Part shown: positions 53,943 to 64,000 of the stretch, one piece after another | How the letters are laid out: each line of letters opens with the position of its first letter | How positions within the stretch are numbered: the stretch's first letter is position 1 | Assembly: GCA_021030905.1 (NCBI GenBank) | Contig: JAGFMI010000020.1 | Location: forward strand, 620,001 to 684,000 | Length of the DNA stretch: 64,000 bases | Direction: 5' to 3' | Source: Pyrenula massariospora | Taxonomy: Eukaryota > Ascomycota > Eurotiomycetes > Pyrenulales > Pyrenulaceae | Notes under the pieces: generated by a model | Database searches by the model: none | What the model saw: only the letters and a program-made list of their open reading frames with translations | Told to the model about the DNA's origin: nothing | Program-made: the position numbers and the translations under genes

Positions 53943-56327
53943 ACAGGGACCAGAGTCGACTTACAGCACATGTTACTCTGTAGTGGTCGAGGGCAAGAAA
54001 GCCTCATCCTCTCCCGCACCTGTAGCAGGTCCGAGTTATAATGATACTCTTCTGTTCCATCATTGACCCCTTGGTGCTCCAGAATAACTCTTTGAACCAA
54101 CTGACACCTGCTAGTCCTAGTCTTCATTGCCCCTGCATTGTTGCTTCGTCTGTCCCTACTCCCTCTTTTATTGCCAACTCGAAAGTCAAGGAGATCGAAC
54201 TCCTCTTCAGTGAGCTGCCTTAGCTCTGCCTTTTCTAGAGTTTTGGTACAGGCCAGCGCTAAGTCAAAGCTCCTCCTTGCCCATCATCGTCCTTCCTGAC
54301 GAGGTAAGCAAAAGTACCCACCATGCTTGCGACAAAGAGAAAGGGAAGACTAATGGAGGCCATCAATGATATTTTAGAGAGGCGACATGACCGTGGTAAC
54401 TGTTCGGCAGGCGGGGCGGATTTCGGTAGTTGTGAGTTGGCTTGTGTTGTTCATGGGCCAGGAGGCTCAACTTCAGCAACTAGATAGATGGGCCGTTATC
54501 GCTTTGGAGGCTTGCGGACGAAAGATTCTAGGGCTTGGGGGTTTTGAATCTTTCTTTGCTCGTGTACAGCCTTTGAAACATTACTTTCTCGGGTGGATTT
54601 TGCGACCAAGGTGAACGGCATGGATAGAGATTTTTCAACGCGCTTATTGTTCGGTGCGATGCGACACTACTTTAAATTGTGAAGAGACAAAATTGTTAGA
54701 TTCTGTGAGAGAATCACATTTATAGACTTCTAGAAATTGTGTTCTGGAATCGGGGTCGCCATATTCCTGTGATTCGTTAATTAACTCTCTTGGAGCACAG
54801 ACCCGCAATCTTCTTTCTCTCCGACAGAAATCTTGTTCGGCTCCATATCAAGCGCGACCTCAATCACTTCCAATAGTGCTAATCGGCAATGTTCAGTCGA
54901 GAGTTTCAAAGCTATTCCGCTAGGGAAATAGTAGGATCAACTTGTGGTGTTTACGTCGAGCGTACTTACGGCGCAGACTTTCGGGACTAATGACTGTTTC
55001 TATCAAAGATATGCTGTGGACGTCAATGAATCTGCATCTAGCCTCGGGCTTCGAACGCCATGAGTTACAAACTGGCAGGTCCCCCGGCGGTCAAAACCGC
55101 CTATCACCAAGTTCTAAAATGCCTATTGGTCGAGCGGGAGAAGCGAGCCTCAGAACGACCAACTTCTTTCCCAATTCATCGATGGTGGTGGTGGTCTTTG
55201 GGGCCAAAAATAGCCAGCCGCACAGCCTTGTAGCACCAGGCAGGCTCTGAAGAGAAGAAGAGGAGGAAAAGGGGGAGGTTAGCAGGTGGGCTGAGCCAGA
55301 AGAAAGTCTCCGCAGCTGAAAGAGTCTCGGCGCGTCGCCCCGTCTTAAGAGATCCAAATTCCCATTTTTGTTTTCTGCACCTTTTCGAAATTGGAACTGT
55401 CGACAGTTTTCACGCGAAATCGCTTCGTGTCTCAATCAGCTTTCCCGAGGGTCTGCAACGGACATTCCTGATTGCCTCGTCCTTTGGAAGATGCCAAGCT
55501 AGGCCTCAAGCCTTTCAGCCCTGAGAAGTCTTGCGCATCCGTCCAAGCCGAGAGCAATCAATCGTCTGTCGTGACCGTCGTCGCCAGCAGCCGAGGCTTT
55601 GCGATGAGGACGTACTGCACCATGGAGCGGTGGGCGTCCTTCCCAGACGAGAGGACGGACGATGCCCTTCATGGCCCAGCTCGCATCCCTCGGCGCCAAG
55701 CCATCGATTGACGAACAGTCAGCTTCAACACCTCTCCCGACCTTCCACTGCTAACGTGAACAGGACTTGCCCCCCTCCTCGTCGTCCTGTCTGTGTTCCT
55801 ATTCCCCTTTCAGTCTCGACCATGCCATGCTGTCGTCTACACAGCGTCCTATGCGGCATACTAGGCCTCTTTGGGCCTCCGCAATCACGCTCTCACCTGA
55901 GGCACCCGTTGCCTTTCTTGCCTTCTGGCGAACCACCCTACCAAACACCTTCCCTTTTACCTTCCTTCTCCTTGCTCGCCACCATGACCCGCAAGTCAAT
56001 TATTGGCTGTGATCACCGAGAACTTCTGTCATGTTCCCACTCCCCATTTGCCCAATTGCATTCGTACCCCCCGCGACCCCTGCCTGTATTACAGATACCC
56101 GTCCTTGAGCTGTAGTCGTCGTTACCTTTGCGTCGTACCTCTACCAATATGGCTGCTTACCTTATCACCGCACGTCCTATGAACGTGGACGCTGTTTCCT
56201 TGATATTTCATCTCTTCCGCACCTCGCTGTCTTTCCTTTTCGTGCCCGCTCGCGATCTCTCTTTCGTTGACCGACTTGACTACGTGACTGCAAAATTATT
56301 TTATCATCTGTTGAGCAAGACTCCAAG
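53943..56327. other. 2.4-kb region with long pyrimidine-rich leader
   Basis: The left part holds the ligase 3' UTR. From ~55480 to 56327 the plus strand is C/T-rich and gene-leader-like, with several short ATG frames ahead of the zinc-finger gene. The frame at 55531-56115 is low-complexity and I do not call it. Confidence 0.5.
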
Positions 56328-59192
56328 ATGTCGTCCAAGATGTCGCCCAAGATGCAACATCATTGTGCTCTCTTCCACCAGGAACCACGACTGGCGTGCT
56401 TCAGCAACGCAGTGTAAGTACCTCCCGCACGTACCAAAAACCACTTGTCTAATTTCAAATGTAGAGATTGCGCCTGTCTTCAACAAGCCTGCTGCCCCTT
56501 ATGCCATGTTCACATCTTTCCAGTCCAGGAGACTTGTGCTTTAAACCACGATCACTGCTACTCTCCGCGACTGTCCATCACCTCACCAATGCTGGCTCAC
56601 CCTACTGGAAGTGTGCATCACTTTCATTGCACCTGCTACAACCACAGTGATGCGGCCACTAGAAGTCCTTCTTCTCCATCCCGTATGCGCATTAAGATGC
56701 GCCAGCTCTGGGACAAGGTTTTCCACCCAAAGCACGAAGGAAATCGATCGCCAGCGATCATCCCCGAGGATCCTCCTTCGTACGACGACGCGATTACTCA
56801 AAGTCAACATGCTACTTATGCTGTTGAAGGTGAAGAATTTCAGTCTTGCTTTGAAGCCGATTCCTCGCAATCGAGATACGAGATGGAGGCGGGAGGATAC
56901 ATCAACCCAGCAGAGCTGGAAACGATCCCTACGCGCAAGGTCGATAGGCCTCAGGAGGCTTTTTCTTTCGCCAACCCGAAATTGCCGCGCAAAGTCCCTG
57001 TCCGTCAGCCGCAATACTCTGAGGCAACTTCGTCCAGCTTTAACTCTTTTGGGAGTTCCATTTTTGATAGTTCTCAAAGGCGCGACACATCGTCTACCGA
57101 GAATACTTCGATCTTTTCTCAAAACAGTATTTCCGAGCTTCCAGGAAGCTTTGCATCCGACTGGAAGGGCAAATCAGTCGACCGTCGACCTCAACTTCAT
57201 TTGGATACAGGTATGAGTGGCAATAACATGCTCGCTGTGCCTATGCCTTCCAATGGAAAAGGTAGTGCTGTATCTAGCGCAAGCGAAATTTCGAACCTAA
57301 CTGGAGAGCCGATGCTAATCCTTGAATCACCGGACTCCGTGCTTCCTCCAGAGGAGAAAGCCGGTGCATCTCGACAGGCTGCACAAGTGGTCGGAGACGA
57401 TGGGTCATCTCTTGTTATGGCAAATGATTCTCCTTCGGTTGAGAAATATGACTTTGATCAGGGATATTCTGATAAGATTGTCTCTCCACAGGGTCATGAC
57501 ATCCATCAAAGCTCTCAGGATATGTTTCTATCATTCCCATGTGAATGTCATGGAATGCCAGAGCTTCCCCAACTAGCTCAAGAATTGCCACCAAGATTTG
57601 CTACTAGCCTCCATCAGGAGCAAATACTGAAGTCTGCTCCCAAGGAGACGCTGGGAAATATGGATCTTCAGATTCAGGCTAATATTCTTGACTCATGGAA
57701 AGTTGCCAACAACAGCGTTCTTGATCCTACGTTCCTAGGCCCAGTCATGGCTTTACGTCCCAGTCTTAGCCATGCGCTCAGCTGTCTCAGCTATATACAG
57801 CGCGGGCTTCCGCCGTTCGACAATCAGGAGGTCGTCTCATTTCTATTCTTCGCGTTCAATGTCCTAGCATCCCTGGCTTCCCCAGAAGAAAAGATTGCCT
57901 GTGAAGAAGTATTCTTCACGCAGGCAATGGTCTGGGTTGAAGCAATCAATGATCCGATTATGAGAGCCGCAGTTGACTTGTTTGTCGATATCGTATGGCT
58001 ACCAGGAGCAATCCGGAGCCATTGTACCCACGGTCATCGATGGTCTTGCGCTATGAAGCGCTTCTGTCCTGAGAGTACATTGTCTCTCTCTACGGCGGTG
58101 CAGGCGAAAGCTGCAGCAGCAAGTTCTGATCCTCGACGGCTAATTAAGATGCTTCAGGAAAGCACCTTGACAATCGTTTGCAATCATTTTGTACATGGTT
58201 AGTCAAGCTCTGAAGTTTTGCTGAATATTTGCTGACCTTAAGAAGTGCTCGAGAAAGCCGATTTATATTATCGCATTAATCCTTCTAACTTGCCTCCGAC
58301 AACAATGACTTCTTTGCCGGGCCCCTCATTCCTTCAAAGTATGTGGAGTCACATCATCCTTCCGCTTAAGGAAACAGAGCATATGGCAGAGTTCCAGCCT
58401 CTGGTCAAAGAAGCTGGCAATTCCTTAGACCACGGTCATTGCCCTTCTTTAGATTTGCTTTGCAGTCAAATCTCTCAGCAGGCGGAATTTCTCATGCTAG
58501 CTTCAGAGTCGAACGTCCCTTCGCTTGCTTATCAGCCATTCATTCGACGGCTATTGGATCTCCAAAGGCGTGCTCGGAGTTTGGGAGATGCAGCAGAGTT
58601 TGGTAATTATCAACCCGATGTAATACTAGTTGTCGAGTGGGCGCTTGAGGCGGCAAAAGCGTTTGAGCCATCTTTTTCGGTTCCACCTGACGTCGTCATG
58701 GATGACGTACTACCTGAAAACGAGACAGCAGCTACAGAGATCGAACCCATCTCTACAAGCTACCACGCTTCAGGAGCGCCCACCGCCGCAAAGCCTTCCC
58801 AAGGCACTCGCCGCGCTTTGGGCTCCCAACCCGAATACATGCGTCGACGACGTAACAATCGTCGAACTCTTTCATCAGATGTGAATCCAAAACCAAGAGT
58901 ACAGTGTCCCCTGTGCAACCAGCACTTTGAAGGGAATGACAGGAAGAGCAACCTGAAGAAACATATCGACAGTGTCCATAGCAATAAGCAGTACGATTGC
59001 TGCTGGGAGAACTGCACCAAACACTATAACCGGTGCGACAACCTTGGCAAGCATGTGAAAGAAGACCACGTACCTAAACTATCACACAATGTCTGCCTCT
59101 GGCGAGGTTGCGGACAGTTCTTCCAGACCGATCCGGAGTTGAAGACGCATATTAAGAAGCATACTTCAAAGCCAAAAGCAAATACGTGGTAG
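56328..59192 (+). CDS. C2H2 zinc-finger protein, 922 aa
   Basis: Exons 56328-56413, 56465-58197 and 58243-59192 (introns 51 and 45 nt) give 922 residues. The first exon begins MSSKMSPKMQHHCALFHQEP and joins in frame to a Cys-rich stretch (DCACLQQACCPLCHVHIF), perhaps a small metal-binding element. The middle is Ser-rich and disordered, with a PPSYDD motif. Residues ~420-640 look helical and folded (PSLSHALSCLSYIQRGLPPF, VVSFLFFAFNVLASLASPEE). The C-terminus has three C2H2 fingers: CPLCNQHFEG...H-x4-H, CCWENCTKHYN...H-x4-H and CLWRGCGQFF...H-x3-H (~827-915). A sequence-specific nuclear DNA-binding role is likely; the central helical part and target genes are unknown to me. Confidence 0.88.
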
Positions 59193-61135
59193 AGCCTACT
59201 GCTCCCACGCACACTCACTCTGCGTACTGATCGCTTCTGAGAAAAAGCTGGATCCTACAGTACAGCTCGACTGCTTCGTCGCTAATTGGTTTTATGACAG
59301 CATGATGGCACGACTTAATTTTTCCCTCGTAAGACTTCCAGTGTCTTGCTTGGTTCAGGGATGGCTGGAATTCGCGGGGGATTCTGATACAAACTTCTAA
59401 GTATCTTCATAGGCTCTAATATCCACTCTAATATTGTTATGAAAAAATGAACAAATTAATTTGAAAAAAATGTGATGTCTATTGTCTACTTCGTGCTTCT
59501 AGTGCCTTTAGGATCAAAAACGCTATTTTCTGCTCCTAAGTGTCTGTAAATGCTGGTGAATGAAGACTTGTTGTTTCCGAAAGTGAGAAACTCGGCTTAC
59601 ACCAGCTACAGCAGAGCCCCAAGCCGCCACCGACCTCGACACTGCTGACGTGCACGAGGGGTGGCGAGCGACGTGCACGGGGGCAAGCATCCCGGAAGCC
59701 GGTTTCGTGCTTCCTATGTGTATTTTACGTGGCGTATGGTAAATACATAGATCCTGTATTTTATGGCGGTACTTTCGCCCTGTGGAGCGCTTGGGAATCC
59801 CAAACCAGTATGCGATTCGCCCCAGGTCGCCCTTCTAGGCAAAAGAGCCGGCGACAACGTTGGAACCCGGAGAAATGGTTGCTGGACTAGATCGCCGGCA
59901 TGGGCATGCGAGCTGGCGGGGGAGTCAATGATTGGGACCAACGAGGCGAGCGGTGAGATGGTTGACCAACGCGGGTGGAGCGAGAGTGCAAAAATAATGA
60001 CATGAGAAGGCAAAAATCTAATCTAGCGGGAGCTGTCTCAAAGATAGCGCTTGTTCAAAATAATTATTACCTGCACCTGGCTCTTGTTTGAATGGCTCGC
60101 AGACCTGCAGCTCACACGCCCAATTCCGTTTTGCGACGCCGATCCGCAAACTAGAGGCTGTTTTCCTGTATGAGCTTGCAGAAGGGGCATTTGTCAACCG
60201 GCTTAACAGCACGTCCTATGGCTCACCATTTCCCTCTCGTACAAGAATTCTGGGATCACTCTCCGTCTCCATTTTAACTCGCTCCTTCTGTCGTGCCGAG
60301 CCGAGACCAAGTCAACGAGCTGCAGGTTGGAGCGATGATAGGTTGCCTTGCAGAACGGGCCCCTGGGCATCCGTGCAAGCCGCTACACCGTCCAAGGGCA
60401 GGCTAAACGAATCGCCGCCTCGTAGAGACGCAAGCTTGGTGAGGCCTTGTCGTTGGATGCCCAAGCGAGCGTCCTCTCGGATAGTCTTTCCCACCGCGAA
60501 GACGACTGTTGAACATGACTGGCCATTTACGGCTAATTGTGACGACTGCCGGCGTCGTGATCAGGAGCTCTGGATAGCCTTGTGTTGCGTACTCTTGCTA
60601 GCCTGGGCTGATGTTTGCCACACGGATGACGTTGTTACCTGTGGCTTGTCAGGTCCACCGCTTTGCTGCTATGACGACTTAGATCGATGATTCAATCAAC
60701 TGGAATGATCAAGCACGAGGAGCTACAGTGTGGGCCAGTTCTGTGAGCGTCTCACCGGGATGCTTGTGTGCCGAAATTGAGGACGCAAATAGGCGAAAAA
60801 CGACAACAACATTCAGGCAGACACGCTTTCCACGCGAATTTCCTGCTCAAATATTTCAATCTCAAAGTCATGGACATGTGAAAAGCGATCTGCGATCTGC
60901 CAAGGCGAAACTGTGACCGGAAGAGCGCGAGGCTGTTTGTTGGACCAAGGCTAACCATTTCCATTCCACGATGCTTTACCCTTCCAACAAAAAGGAGATC
61001 TCTTTGGAAACCACTCTAAAGCCGGGCGTCACGCTAATTTCTGATAGAGCTGATGGACCGGCCCCGATTTGTTCACATCTCAGACCGCATGTCTCCCCAC
61101 GAAGAAGGCCGCCGAGTCTGACAAATGTAGCCCGG
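59193..61135. other. 1.9-kb gene-free region
   Basis: An AT-rich 3' UTR-like stretch (59390-59480) is followed by a GC-rich segment with two CGTGCACG palindromes. The frame at 60088-60690 has no known motif and lacks typical coding composition, so I leave it out. Confidence 0.5.
59649..59679. repeat. Two CGTGCACG palindromes 23 bp apart
   Basis: Perfect 8-bp palindromes CGTGCACG occur at 59649-59656 and 59672-59679, each inside a direct repeat GACGTGCACG (59647) / CGACGTGCACG (59669). The spacing is about two helical turns, so two dimers could bind one face. No gene starts close by, so the function is unclear. Confidence 0.6.
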
Positions 61136-61537
61136 CTAAGCGCCCTCGCTCTTCACCTCGCCCAAGACCCGCTCAGCGACTCTGAAGGCCTCCATGCCGG
61201 CAGGAATCCCCGCATAAATCGATGCCTGCATTAATGTCTCACGGATCTCAACTTCACTCGCTCCATTGCTGACAGCGCCTCTGACATGCACGCCCAGCTC
61301 AGTAGACTTTCCCATGGCGCACAGCATGGCCAGGTTGAGCAGTGACCGGGTCTTCTTCTCCAGGCCGGGGCGTGTCCAAATCAATCCCCACCCGGCCTCC
61401 GTTGCGAGATCTTGCATAGGTTTGGAAAAATCGGAGGCGGCTGAAAGGGACCGGTTGACATGGTCCTTGCCGGCGACTTCACAGCGCACGCTGTATCCGG
61501 CGTCGTACAGGACTTTGCGGGCTTGCTCGATGTTCAT
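61136..61537 (-). CDS. Carboxymuconolactone decarboxylase-family protein, 133 aa
   Basis: One exon encodes 133 residues, the usual length of PcaC-type proteins. The core reads RSLLNLAMLCAMGKSTELGV, then HVRGAVSNGASEVEIRETLM and QASIYAGIPAGMEAFRVAER. This is the all-helical CMD fold of 4-carboxymuconolactone decarboxylase, which acts in the protocatechuate branch of the beta-ketoadipate pathway. The AhpD-type CxxC redox motif is absent, which favours the decarboxylase side of the superfamily over the peroxidase side. There is no signal peptide. A carboxylesterase gene starts 0.8 kb away in the opposite direction. Many fungal CMD-like proteins have untested activities, so the substrate is open. 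Confidence 0.85.
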   Translation of the reverse strand: MNIEQARKVLYDAGYSVRCEVAGKDHVNRSLSAASDFSKPMQDLATEAGWGLIWTRPGLEKKTRSLLNLAMLCAMGKSTELGVHVRGAVSNGASEVEIRETLMQASIYAGIPAGMEAFRVAERVLGEVKSEGA

Positions 61538-62350
61538 GATGAGTGGGAAAGGAGGTCTTCCTGACAGTATTCAAATTGTGCAAGTATTGTAGTAATTTGG
61601 CGAAACTTGGGTGCAGTGGCTAGCTAAGTCAAAGTTGAATGTTTGAAATGCACTGACTTGCTCTACGTTATCTTGCTGATTGAAAGCCTCTCATTGGTAG
61701 TAGGTCTGCTCTCCGTCGTCTTTTGCATATCCACCAATGCTAGCATTTGGTGGAGGGCGATCCTGTGGGGAGGCGGGGATGAAGGGGTCCACCGCGTCTA
61801 TTCGTACTTGCCTGTCCATTAACGTAGAGAGGACCTCCTCAAGCGCTCATTCACCATGAATGGCGCCTGACATTTTCCAGTTGAAGGCCACCTAGTGGGA
61901 AGGCTGACCATCGCTAACCCAGCAGTTACTCTTTTGGGCAATCAACCTCACCTATGCCTCTTTTCTCAGGATGGTTGTAAGACGCACGGCATTCTCACAG
62001 TCAAAAATAATTCCCGCCCTCATCTGCCGGATGGAGTATTAGGTATCCTTTGAGTGTCAAGAGACCCTGAATCTCATGAACACCTCAATAGATCTTTAAT
62101 TTTCCCGCGATGTTCTTGCTGTGTTTAAAGTAGTAATCTGAGGGGTTATGAAAACCCTTTTGAACCCTTGTGGTTGATCTGCGCGACACGCTGCTATTGA
62201 AGAACGTCTGCTAGTTTATTAATTGCAGTAGTGCCTCAATCTACCTTTAGCCCTCATGATCTGATTTTCCGAATTCATTTTCAAGACTGAATCTATTAAT
62301 TTTCGCTTGACTTGGTCTTCACAAAATCTTGAAATTCAATCAGGTTGACA
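61538..62350. promoter_or_regulatory. Divergent promoter, CMD protein / carboxylesterase
   Basis: These 813 bp lie between two head-to-head start codons and must contain both promoters. The part near 62090-62350 is AT-rich. No clear operator pair was recognised. Confidence 0.5.
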
Positions 62351-63993
62351 ATGGCAAACATGGCGACCCTTCAACACCCGAGCCTTGGGAAGCTCTTAGG
62401 CACTTCACACGAAAAGACAAAACAGTACCTTGGACTCAAGTATGCCTCTTTGCGGAACCGATTGGCAACCGCAGAGCTTCATGAGGGACCTCTTTCGTCC
62501 ACCGAGTACGATGCTACCCGCCATGGACCCTGCGCACCGTCGCCGCCAATAGGTTGCAACATGGAATTCTCTTTCATCCAACAGTCTCTACCTACGGAGG
62601 AATCCGAGTTCTCAGACCTCGAATGCTTGAACCTTGCCGTCACCGTACCCAAAGGTAGGGCAGCAAACCTTCCTGTTCTTGTTTGGATCCATGGAGGCGG
62701 GTTCTTTATAGGCTCTTCGTCTTGGCCGCAGTGGGATCTCAGAAAGATCGTTGAGCTTGGAATAGAGCAAGGCTTGCCCTTCATCGCCGTCGGTATCAAG
62801 TAAGTTCGCAACGAGAAGCAGAAGCACAGGGCTGACAGTTCCTAAGCTACCGCCTCGGCGCTCCAGGATTTCTCACCTCGAAGGATCTCGGGCCCCTTGG
62901 GAATAAATCGAACAATGGCTTGCGTGACCAGCAGACAGCTTTGCGATGGGTTCAGAAGCATATTTCTGGGTTTGGAGGTGACCCTGAAAATGTGACCGCC
63001 ATCGGACAGAGTGCTGGTGGAGCAGCCGTCACTTTCCATTTACAGTCCACCGAGCCGCTGTTCAAACGAGCCGTCGCCATGGGCGGGACGTCTCTCTTAC
63101 TAGCAAATGTAGCTCCCTTGGCTGCAGCCGAAGAGCAATATAAACATGTCTTAGAGCTTCTAGGCCTTGATGGTCTCCCGAAAGACCAGCTTCGCAAGCA
63201 GCTCACGTCAATCCCGTTCGCTGATTTCCTAACCAAAATCCCCCCAACCGTGCCAATAGGACCAGTTATCGACAGCGACATCATCCCCCACGCCGTCACG
63301 TTCAAGAGCCTAGAGACAGACAAACCACCCGTCGCAGGCGCCCAATGGTGCGAAGCGCTCTGGATCGGAACCTGCTCCCTCGACGGCATGATCCTGGTCG
63401 AAATGGCCCTAAGACCACGGATGAAGGGCATAGCGTCCGCTTTTTCCTCGTCGCTGCGGAAGAACCTGCCCCAACCCGACGCCGCTAACGAACTCCTCGA
63501 CGCCTACACGCTATCGGACACCACCGGGGACGAAGAGGCGCTCCGCTCCATCGCGCGTTTCGCTTCGAATGCGGCCTTTGACCTCCCTGCTCAAGCCTGG
63601 GCGGAAGCGTTCTCGGGGAAGGCGCATGTGTACAAGTTCGACGAGCCGAATCCGTGGGCGGGGCCGTACAGCGGCGAGTCAACCCACATTCTAGACGCTG
63701 CGTTTGTATTTCAGAATTTCAATCACCTCCTCGGACCGAAGCAGCAGGAGCTCGCCGTGGCTATGGGGAGGGATCTGGCGCTCTTTGTGAATGGGAAGGC
63801 TCCATCGTCCGATGCGGGTGGTGTGGCCGTACAGCGCGATGGCGTTAGAGTCTACCGGGTCAAGGAGAGGTCGGTCAGCCATTCTCGCAGTGGAGGTGAT
63901 TCGCGGGGAGGATTATCTGCGTTGTGTAAGAAATCTGGGTTGAGCCAGGACGGGTTGTTATCGGCATGGAGAGCTTTCATGACAGGGCAGTAA
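62351..63993 (+). CDS. Type-B carboxylesterase/lipase, 531 aa
   Basis: Exons 62351-62799 and 62847-63993 (47-nt intron, branch gctgac) give 531 residues, a complete gene. Alpha/beta-hydrolase features are LPVLVWIHGGGFFIG (oxyanion hole, ~113), NYRLGAPGFL, GLRDQQTALRWVQKHISGFG with GDPENVTAIGQSAGGAAVTF carrying the nucleophile Ser (~204), and ESTHILDAAFVFQNF with the probable catalytic His. It hydrolyses carboxylic esters. No signal peptide is present, so it is probably intracellular, unlike many secreted family members. An ATG nine bases later (62360) is an alternative start. It is divergent to the CMD-family gene. Confidence 0.9.
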
Positions 63994-64000
63994 ATACGTC

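Noticed and set aside
55531-56115. 194-codon plus-strand frame
   Set aside because: Low-complexity sequence in a C/T-rich leader with no known motif.
60088-60690. 200-codon plus-strand frame
   Set aside because: No recognisable motif and an unconvincing composition; it could be chance.
1-64000. tRNA genes, rRNA, CRISPR arrays
   Set aside because: GGTTCRA-like T-loop matches (for example near 13012, 15762 and 26975) lack the CC and stem pairing of tRNAs; no spaced repeat array or rRNA sequence was seen.

Overview
The window is genomic DNA of a filamentous ascomycete (Pezizomycotina). The evidence is short introns of about 45-60 nt with GT...AG ends and TAAC/CTGAC-like branch sites, fungal-specific families (Zn2Cys6 regulator, Fcy-type NCS1 permease, Nbp2-type SH3 protein, IQGAP with a CH domain) and monocistronic genes on both strands. 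I cannot fix the class. I support 18 protein genes with exon models and one doubtful small gene. No rRNA, tRNA, CRISPR array or intact transposon was recognised.

Layout. 0-16 kb is gene-poor: two Myb/SANT proteins of similar architecture (263-1667 + and 11752-12562 -) flank a secreted flavin amine oxidase (6173-7928 -), with gene-free stretches of 3-4.5 kb between them. 16-37 kb is dense and mostly housekeeping: an orphan coiled-coil protein, Ssu72 CTD phosphatase, Nbp2-like SH3 adaptor, Ent3-type epsin, purine-cytosine permease, IQGAP, IMP dehydrogenase and a NUDT19-like Nudix hydrolase. IQGAP and IMP dehydrogenase are divergent across 640 bp, and the Nudix gene follows IMP dehydrogenase after 328 bp. 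39-46 kb holds a 939-residue disordered orphan protein and a Leu3/War1-type Zn2Cys6 regulator. 46-64 kb is sparser and more accessory: a doubtful Trp-rich small protein, an MFS transporter, a peroxisomal-type acyl-CoA ligase, a C2H2 zinc-finger protein, and a divergent pair of a carboxymuconolactone decarboxylase-like protein and a type-B carboxylesterase.

There is no obvious biosynthetic cluster. Functional links are modest. Base uptake (permease) and guanine nucleotide synthesis (IMP dehydrogenase) lie 7.4 kb apart with IQGAP between them. Ent3-type epsin and IQGAP both belong to trafficking and morphogenesis. The points most worth checking are the probable non-AUG start of the second Myb gene, alternative starts of the Nudix gene that would add a mitochondrial presequence, the 198-nt intron with an AAG acceptor in IMP dehydrogenase, paired uORFs ahead of the 939-residue orphan, the orphan itself, and the large silent intergenic regions. 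I found no convincing wholly new system; coordinates of exon joins are my reading of the sequence without transcripts.
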